From: Georgenia_B sunbinii | Lineage (GTDB): Bacteria; Actinomycetota; Actinomycetes; Actinomycetales; Actinomycetaceae | Strand: one strand, 5' to 3' | Assembly: GCF_036421855.1 (NCBI RefSeq) | Contig: NZ_JAZGOK010000004.1 | Length of the DNA stretch: 64,000 bases | In this document: piece after piece, positions 59,142-64,000 of the stretch | Layout of the letters: each line of letters opens with the position of its first letter | Position numbering within the stretch: the first letter of the stretch is position 1 | Notes under the pieces: model-generated | What the model was told of the DNA's origin: nothing | The model's database searches: none | The model's input: only the letters and a program-made list of their open reading frames with translations | Made by a program: the position numbers and the translations under genes

Positions 59142-60536
59142 TCAGGAGCTGGGCCCGCGGAGCGCCGCCAGCCATGCTTCGCCGACGTTCTGGACCGGCC
59201 GCACCTCGAGCCCGGCGACCGGCTGGAGGTCGTCGGCGCCGTGCTGGGGCACCAGCGCGAGCCGGAAGCCGAGCCTGGCGGCCTCCGCCAGCCGGCGCTG
59301 GACCCCGACCGTGGCGCGGACGTCGCCGGTGAGCCCGACCTCGCCGATCGCGACGACCCGCGCCGCGGTCGGCTTGTCCTCGACGGCACTGGCGACCGCC
59401 AGCGCGACGGCGAGGTCGACCGACGGTTCCACGGCGCGCGCCCCGCCGACCGTCGAGACGTAGACGTCGTGCTTCGCCAGCCCGATCCCGGCGCGGGACT
59501 GCAGCACGGCGAGGGTCATCGCGTTGCGGGAGGAGTCGAGGCCGGAGGTGGTGCGCCGCGGGTTGCTCAGCGCGCTGAGCGCGACGAGCGCCTGGATCTC
59601 GATCGGCATCGGCCGCCGGCCCTCGAGCGTGATGGTCACGCAGGTGCCGGCCACCGGCAGCCGGGACTCCGAGAGAAACAGGCCGGAGGGGTCGGCCAGG
59701 CCGTCGATGCCGGTCTCGGTCAGCTCGAAGCAGCCGACCTCGTCGGTCGGCCCGTAGCGGTTCTTGGTCGCTCGCAGCAGCCGCAGCCGGGAGTAGCGGT
59801 CGCCGTCGAACTGGCACACGACGTCGACGAGGTGCTCGAGCACCCGGGGGCCGGCCAGCGAGCCGTCCTTGGTCACGTGCCCGACGAGCAGCACCGGCAC
59901 ATGACGACGCTTGGCCTCGGCGATGAGCGAGGCGGCCACCGCCCGCACCTGGGCGACGCCGCCGGCTGCGCCGTCGATGTCGGAGGAGGAGATGGTCTGC
60001 ACGGAGTCGACGACGACGAGCGATGGTTCGGCCGCGGCGATGTGACCGATGACGGTGGCGAGGTCGTTCTCCGCGGTGAGCAGCAGCCCCGGCGCCAGCG
60101 CCCCGATGCGTTCGGCGCGCAGCCGTACCTGGCTCGCGGACTCCTCGCCGGTGACGTAGAGGACGGTGCCGGAGCCTTGCTCGGCGGCGCGTGCCGCGAC
60201 GTCGAGCAGCAGGGTGGACTTGCCGGCGCCCGGCTCCCCGGCGAGCAGCACGACCGCGCCGGGCACGATGCCGCCGCCGAGCACCCGGTCCAGCTCGCTG
60301 ACCCCGGTGGGGCGGGCGCGAGCGGTCTCGACGTCGACCTCGTTGATCGGCTGCGCCGCCAGGGCGGGACGGACGCCGGCGACGGCGCGCGGGGCCGGGC
60401 CGCCCGCCTCCTCGACCGTGCCCCACGCCTGGCACTCCCCGCAGCGCCCCACCCACTTCGCCGTGGTCCAGCCGCACTCCGCGCAGCGGTAGGCGGGGCG
60501 GTTCTGCCGGGCGGAGCGGGCGGACGTGGTCGACAT
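59142..60536 (-). CDS. radA: DNA repair protein RadA
   Basis: A 464-residue RecA-like helicase for recombination intermediates. It has the N-terminal zinc finger (RCAECGWTTAKWVGRCGECQ), Walker A LLAGEPGAGKSTLLLDVAAR near residue 95, the RadA motif TKNRYGPTDEVGCFEL, and a C-terminal Lon-like domain. The ATG at 60536 is leaderless. disA follows 52 bases later on the same strand. Confidence 0.96.
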   Translation of the reverse strand: MSTTSARSARQNRPAYRCAECGWTTAKWVGRCGECQAWGTVEEAGGPAPRAVAGVRPALAAQPINEVDVETARARPTGVSELDRVLGGGIVPGAVVLLAGEPGAGKSTLLLDVAARAAEQGSGTVLYVTGEESASQVRLRAERIGALAPGLLLTAENDLATVIGHIAAAEPSLVVVDSVQTISSSDIDGAAGGVAQVRAVAASLIAEAKRRHVPVLLVGHVTKDGSLAGPRVLEHLVDVVCQFDGDRYSRLRLLRATKNRYGPTDEVGCFELTETGIDGLADPSGLFLSESRLPVAGTCVTITLEGRRPMPIEIQALVALSALSNPRRTTSGLDSSRNAMTLAVLQSRAGIGLAKHDVYVSTVGGARAVEPSVDLAVALAVASAVEDKPTAARVVAIGEVGLTGDVRATVGVQRRLAEAARLGFRLALVPQHGADDLQPVAGLEVRPVQNVGEAWLAALRGPSS

Positions 60537-60543
60537 GCCGTTC

Positions 60544-60549
60544 ACGTTA
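60544..60549 (-). promoter_or_regulatory. Leaderless -10 box of radA
   Basis: On the minus strand TAACGT lies 7 bases before the radA ATG. Confidence 0.6.
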
Positions 60550-60624
60550 CGACGGCGCGGTGACATCGACGGTCGCCGCGCCCGCCGGCGGCCCGGCTCG
60601 CCGTCCGGCGGTTCGGCTCGCCGT

Positions 60625-60684
60625 GAGCCTGCCCTCCCCGCCGTGGTCCGCGGGGTGCCTGCTCTCGCCGCCGTGGCCCGCCGG
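60625..60684. repeat. Imperfect 30-bp tandem repeat upstream of radA
   Basis: Two 30-base copies (60625-60654 and 60655-60684) share GCCTGC-CT-CGCCGTGG-CCGC blocks at the same spacing. They lie in the non-coding space between radA and the epimerase gene. Confidence 0.6.
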
Positions 60685-60750
60685 GTGCATCGGGGGTTTC
60701 GCTCCGTCGACGGTGTGCGGCCCCCCGGATGACGATCGCAAACCCCGTAC

Positions 60751-60819
60751 CACCCGGGGCACGGGCCTACGGGCCGCCACCCGGGGCACGGGCCTACGGG
60801 CCGCCACCCGGGGCGCGGG
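60751..60819. repeat. 27-bp tandem repeat between aldose epimerase and radA
   Basis: A 27-base unit beginning CACCCGGGGCACGGGCCTAC is present twice exactly (60751-60777, 60778-60804), with a third partial copy from 60805 that ends near the epimerase stop. It is rich in self-complementary GGCC and CCCGGG. No function is visible, but it could end transcription of the epimerase gene. Confidence 0.85.
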
Positions 60820-60826
60820 CTGCGCG

Positions 60827-61726
60827 TCAGGCGTCGATCGCGTCGATCCGCAGCTCGAGGGTGTGGCTGGCGCCGGCCGCGAGCTCGATGAGGTCGGTGC
60901 CGGAGTTGAAGGCGTCCGGCGGGCAGGTCATCGGCTCGACCGCCGCGCCGCGCCGGCCGACCTCCTCACCGCTGTAGATCTGCAACCAGGGCGCGTCTGC
61001 GTGCAGCCGCACCGTGAGGCCGGTGCCCGGGTGCGCCAGGCTGACGAGCCAGCCGTCGGTGGGCAGGTCGGTGAAAGCATGATCGAGCTGCACTGCGCCC
61101 AGCGGTGCGGTGCCCGGCAGGGCGAACACGGTGCCGGCCGCCGGCACCGTCTCGACCGGCCGGAGCCGGTCGTCGACGGTGAGCACGGTCTGCGCCGGCG
61201 ACCGCAGGACGCACTCGTCGACCGGGCGCAGGTCGCAGGTGAGGTACGGGTGGGTGGACGCGCCGTAGGGCGCGGTGGCAGCGCCGATGTTCGTCGTCGT
61301 GATGGTCACGCTGAGCCCGTCGTCGGCGGTCAGCCGGTACGTCACCCGGCTGCGCAGGTGGAACGGGTAGCCGTAGCGGGGGGCGATCTCGACCTCGAGC
61401 GTCACGTGCTCGCCCGACTGCTCGACGACGTCCCACACCGCCCAGCACGCGAGGCCGTGCAGCGCGGCATTTGTCGGGTGCTCGTTGATCGGCACCCGGT
61501 GTGTCTCGCCGCGGTACTCGTAGGTGCCGTCGCTGATCCGGTTGGGCCACGGCACGAGGGTCTTGCCGAGGTAGCCGACCGGCAGCTCGTCGGGGTCGTG
61601 TCCGACGATGATCTCGTGACCGCGCCAGGTCAGCCGCGCCAGACCGGCGCCGACGGGCACGATCGTCGCGGCGTAGTCGCCCGCGGCGAGCTCGACGGCG
61701 GGGGGCGGGGGAGTCGCGGCGCTCAT
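60827..61726 (-). CDS. Aldose 1-epimerase family protein
   Basis: A 299-residue sugar epimerase of the galactose mutarotase fold (RLTWRGHEIIVGHDPDELPV, YLGKTLVPWPNRISDGTYEY, NAALHGLACWAVWDV with the active His, YGASTHPYLTC with the second His). It interconverts alpha and beta anomers. The ATG overlaps the LacI-gene stop (ATGA), so it is in operon with its regulator. Confidence 0.92.
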   Translation of the reverse strand: MSAATPPPPAVELAAGDYAATIVPVGAGLARLTWRGHEIIVGHDPDELPVGYLGKTLVPWPNRISDGTYEYRGETHRVPINEHPTNAALHGLACWAVWDVVEQSGEHVTLEVEIAPRYGYPFHLRSRVTYRLTADDGLSVTITTTNIGAATAPYGASTHPYLTCDLRPVDECVLRSPAQTVLTVDDRLRPVETVPAAGTVFALPGTAPLGAVQLDHAFTDLPTDGWLVSLAHPGTGLTVRLHADAPWLQIYSGEEVGRRGAAVEPMTCPPDAFNSGTDLIELAAGASHTLELRIDAIDA

Positions 61727-62748
61727 CGCGGTCCTCCTGAGGACTCCCGGACCACGAGCTCCGGACGGGTGAGGATCTCACCGGGGGAGTCGCCGTCGAT
61801 GGCCGCGAGCAGCACCTCGATCGCCTTGTGCCCGACCTCCTGGAACGGCTGCCGGACGGTCGTGAGGGGTGGGTGGTAGAAGTCGCTGCCGGAGACGTCG
61901 TCGTAGCCCACGATCGCCACGTCCTGCGGGATGCGGACCCCGGCCTCGTGGAAGGCACGCATCATGCCCAGGGCGAGCTGGTCGTTGGCGGCGAAGACCG
62001 CGGTGGGCAACGTGGGCCGTCGGAGCAGCTGCTGCCCGGCCTGGTAGCCCTGGCTGGCGTCCCAGCCCCCGGGGACGAGCGCCGGGACCGGCAGCCCGGC
62101 GTCGGTGAGCTCGGCGTGCCAGCCCGAGACGCGTGCGCGGGCGTCGAACCAGTTGTCGGGGCCGGCGACGTGCACGATCTCCCTGTGACCGAGATCGATG
62201 AGGTGGCGGGTGGCGTCGCGGGCACCGCGCTCGTGGTCCACCGCGACGACATGGACCGGAGGGGCGGCCGCCAGCCCGGCGGCGATGACGACGACGGGGA
62301 GCGAACCGGTCAGCCCCCGGGTCGCCTCGGCGATCTCGGCCGTGGGCGCCACGACGACGAGGCCCTCGACCGCGAGGTTGAGGAAGAAGTCCATGGTGTC
62401 GTGCGGGCTGGCCGCGGCGTCCTCGGTGCCGGCCGAGATGGTCGCGTAACCGGCGGCCCGAGCGGCGTCCTGGATCGCCATCGTGGTGTGGCTGGGGCCG
62501 AAGCGCATGACCGACGGGTTGACGACGCCGATGAGGCGGGTGCGGTTGGTGGCCAGCGCCCGCGCTGCGAGGTTGCGGCGGTAGCCGAGCTCCTCGATCG
62601 CGAGCAGGACGCGCTCGCGGGTCGCGGGGCGCACCAACTCAGGGGTGTTGAGGACGCGAGAGACGGTCTGGTGGGATACGCCGGCACGCGCCGCGACATC
62701 CGACATCACCGGCAATCGTTTGGCCCGTACCCCGCGTAGCTCGGCCAT
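61723..62748 (-). CDS. LacI-family sugar-responsive repressor
   Basis: A 341-residue repressor: N-terminal LacI helix-turn-helix and hinge (VMSDVAARAGVSHQTVSRVL, RPATRERVLLAIEELGYRRN) and a periplasmic-binding-like sugar domain (HVVAVDHERGARDATRHLID, VAIVGYDDVSGSDFYHPPLT). ATG 62748 has GGGAG 6 bases upstream; earlier open frame is not used. It probably binds the operator at 62863-62874 and controls the divergent sugar transporter and its own operon. Confidence 0.94.
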   Translation of the reverse strand: MAELRGVRAKRLPVMSDVAARAGVSHQTVSRVLNTPELVRPATRERVLLAIEELGYRRNLAARALATNRTRLIGVVNPSVMRFGPSHTTMAIQDAARAAGYATISAGTEDAAASPHDTMDFFLNLAVEGLVVVAPTAEIAEATRGLTGSLPVVVIAAGLAAAPPVHVVAVDHERGARDATRHLIDLGHREIVHVAGPDNWFDARARVSGWHAELTDAGLPVPALVPGGWDASQGYQAGQQLLRRPTLPTAVFAANDQLALGMMRAFHEAGVRIPQDVAIVGYDDVSGSDFYHPPLTTVRQPFQEVGHKAIEVLLAAIDGDSPGEILTRPELVVRESSGGPR

Positions 62749-62862
62749 CTCGTTCTCCCGTTCCTCTTGCGTCCACCGTGCGGATGCCCAGTGTGACAAC
62801 GCTATCGGGCGGCCATGTCACAAGCCGATCACGATCGCCCGAACAACTTGACGCTCCCTGAT

Positions 62863-62874
62863 GTTAGCGTTAAC
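62863..62874. promoter_or_regulatory. LacI-type operator between the regulator and the sugar-binding gene
   Basis: GTTAGCGTTAAC is a 10-of-12 palindrome with central CG, the typical actinobacterial LacI-family site. It is surrounded by CTTGACG and CGTCAAG arms about 20 bases apart (62847-62880). It stands about 70 bases before the binding-protein start and 115 bases before the regulator start. Confidence 0.7.
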
Positions 62875-62944
62875 GTCAAGCCGACGGAGTTTGACCACGG
62901 CCCTGCTCAGTGGGTGCCGAGCGGATCGCAAAGGAGCGTACGTA

Positions 62945-63967
62945 ATGAGCTTGAAGAGGTCTCGACACATGCTGGCAGCGTCGACCGTACTGGTTGCGGC
63001 GCTCACGCTTGCTGCCTGCGGCGGCGGCGACGGCGACGGCGGCGGGGACGCCACCAACGACGCCGGCGACGGCAACGGTGCGGGTGAGCTGGTGACGGTC
63101 GGCTTCGTCGCCGTCGGGCCTGAGGGCGCGTGGCGGCAGGCGAACGAGCAGAACATCCAGGACACGTTCACCGAGGACGCCGGGTACGACCTCAAGTTCG
63201 CTCCAGCGACCAACCTCGACCAGGCCTCCCAGATCTCCGCCTTCACGTCGTTCGTCGACGAGGGCGTGGACGTCATCCTGCTCTCCGCGACGGAGGGTTC
63301 GGGCTGGGAGGACTCGCTGCGGCGTGCGCAGGAGGCGGAGATCCCCGTCATCCTCATCGACCGCGGCATCGAGCCGGACGACACGGACCTGTACGTCAGC
63401 CGGATCGCCCCGGACAACCTCGAGGTCTCCTCGTCGGTGGCGGAGTGGGCCATCTCGGAGTTCCCGGAGGGTGCGCGGTACTTCGTCCTCGAGGGTCCCG
63501 CCGGCGTCTCGGTCGTCAACGAGCGCAACGAGGGCTGGGACGCCGTCATCGGCGGCGAGAGCCAGTTCGAGAAGGTCGGCGCGCAGACCGCCAACTGGTC
63601 GACAGAGGAGGCTCGCGGCGTCTTCGAGACGGTGCTGCAGTCGGAGAACAACGAGATCGACATGGTCTTCGCGCAGAACGACGAGATGGGCCTCGGGGCC
63701 GCCCTCGCTGCCGAGGCCGCCGGCCTCGAGCCCGGCGTGGACGTGAAGATCGCCACCATCGATGGCACCCAGAACGCCCTCGAGGCGCTCGCCGAGGGAC
63801 GACTCAGCTTCGTGGCCGAGTACAACCCGCTGTTCGGCGAGACGGCCATGGAGGTCGTCGAGTCCGTCCTGGCCGGCGAGGAGGTCGAGTCCTACATCAT
63901 CGTGCCGAGCCTGACCTTCGACTCGCCGGAGGCGGCGCAGGAGGCGCTGCCGGACCGCAAGTTCTGA
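62945..63967 (+). CDS. Sugar ABC transporter substrate-binding lipoprotein (YtfQ-like)
   Basis: A 340-residue type I periplasmic-binding protein with a lipobox (LTLAACGGG) and an acidic Gly linker. GFVAVGPEGAWRQANEQNIQ resembles the galactofuranose-binding protein YtfQ (E. coli), and VDVILLSATEGSGWEDSLRR, PVILIDRGIEPDD and IDMVFAQNDEMGLGAALAAE follow the family. The ATG has AAGGAG about 9 bases before it. The rest of the transporter (ATPase and permeases) should follow beyond the right edge. With the epimerase and LacI gene it forms a sugar-uptake module, perhaps for galactose or arabinose derivatives. Confidence 0.9.
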   Translation: MSLKRSRHMLAASTVLVAALTLAACGGGDGDGGGDATNDAGDGNGAGELVTVGFVAVGPEGAWRQANEQNIQDTFTEDAGYDLKFAPATNLDQASQISAFTSFVDEGVDVILLSATEGSGWEDSLRRAQEAEIPVILIDRGIEPDDTDLYVSRIAPDNLEVSSSVAEWAISEFPEGARYFVLEGPAGVSVVNERNEGWDAVIGGESQFEKVGAQTANWSTEEARGVFETVLQSENNEIDMVFAQNDEMGLGAALAAEAAGLEPGVDVKIATIDGTQNALEALAEGRLSFVAEYNPLFGETAMEVVESVLAGEEVESYIIVPSLTFDSPEAAQEALPDRKF

Positions 63968-64000
63968 CCGCCGGCTGCGGCGCGGGGGAGCGGCACCGCC

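Noticed and set aside
60547..60807. Minus-strand frame through the 27- and 30-bp repeats upstream of radA
   Set aside because: Its peptide only mirrors the DNA repeats (RRPVPRV units); there is no start signal or known family.

Overview
The window is chromosomal DNA of a very high-GC actinomycete. Evidence for this is the F420-dependent glucose-6-phosphate dehydrogenase, the zinc metalloprotease family linked to F420 genes, bacterial PH-domain proteins, the radA-disA pair, and the block ftsH-folE-folP-folBK-(membrane protein)-PH-PH-panC-panD-lysS. That block order points to Micrococcales (Cellulomonas/Georgenia-like); the genus is inference only. The sequence is a scaffold: single N bases at 14073 and 51275 mark joins, and both joins are flawed.

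Layout. 1-938: fgd, cut by the left edge. 939-1452: no convincing gene. 1453-10657: a catabolic and uptake locus around a MocR-type regulator. On the minus strand it holds a PaiB-like flavoprotein, a YtcJ-like amidohydrolase, a D-2-hydroxyacid dehydrogenase and a TctC-TctB-TctA carboxylate transporter; on the plus strand the regulator and an aldehyde dehydrogenase. 10713-13622: a large FAD/Fe-S oxidoreductase. 13685-14870: a RAMA-domain gene broken by a misassembly. 14830-18589: a hydrolase and metY-metX. 19004-26213: cell wall and housekeeping genes (NlpC/P60, TauE, ppa, dacB, metalloprotease, tilS, hpt). 26299-39531: a possible leader peptide, ftsH, folate genes, PH-domain proteins, a DUF2520-PanC fusion, panD, a permease, a uridine kinase and lysS.

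39518-43646: a DUF4349 lipoprotein, an asparagine-synthetase homologue without its catalytic Cys, a Doc/RHH toxin-antitoxin pair whose toxin has lost its catalytic His, then (43646 to 48228, minus strand) a glutaminase-STAS-cNMP protein followed by a glycine betaine/choline-type ABC transporter. 48335-51039: acyl-CoA dehydrogenase, small proteins and a VapBC-type pair. 51040-51444: an 18-bp repeat array, a scaffold join and a strong hairpin. 51445-53401: furA-catalase. 53520-60536: argA-like acetyltransferase, FUSC protein, mutY, disA and radA. 60827-63967: a sugar module (aldose epimerase, LacI regulator, YtfQ-like sugar-binding lipoprotein) with a LacI-type operator.

Three signals stand out. 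(1) A dispersed repeat with core GACAATCC(A/T)GCT(G/C)TCGG occurs inside tilS, as nine in-frame copies at a DUF2520-PanC junction, and as an intergenic array at 51 kb. (2) Many genes have a TANNNT -10 box 6-8 nt before the start codon and no ribosome binding site, which indicates leaderless transcripts. (3) A 15-codon leaderless ORF ends in an ATGA overlap with ftsH, which has no ribosome binding site of its own.
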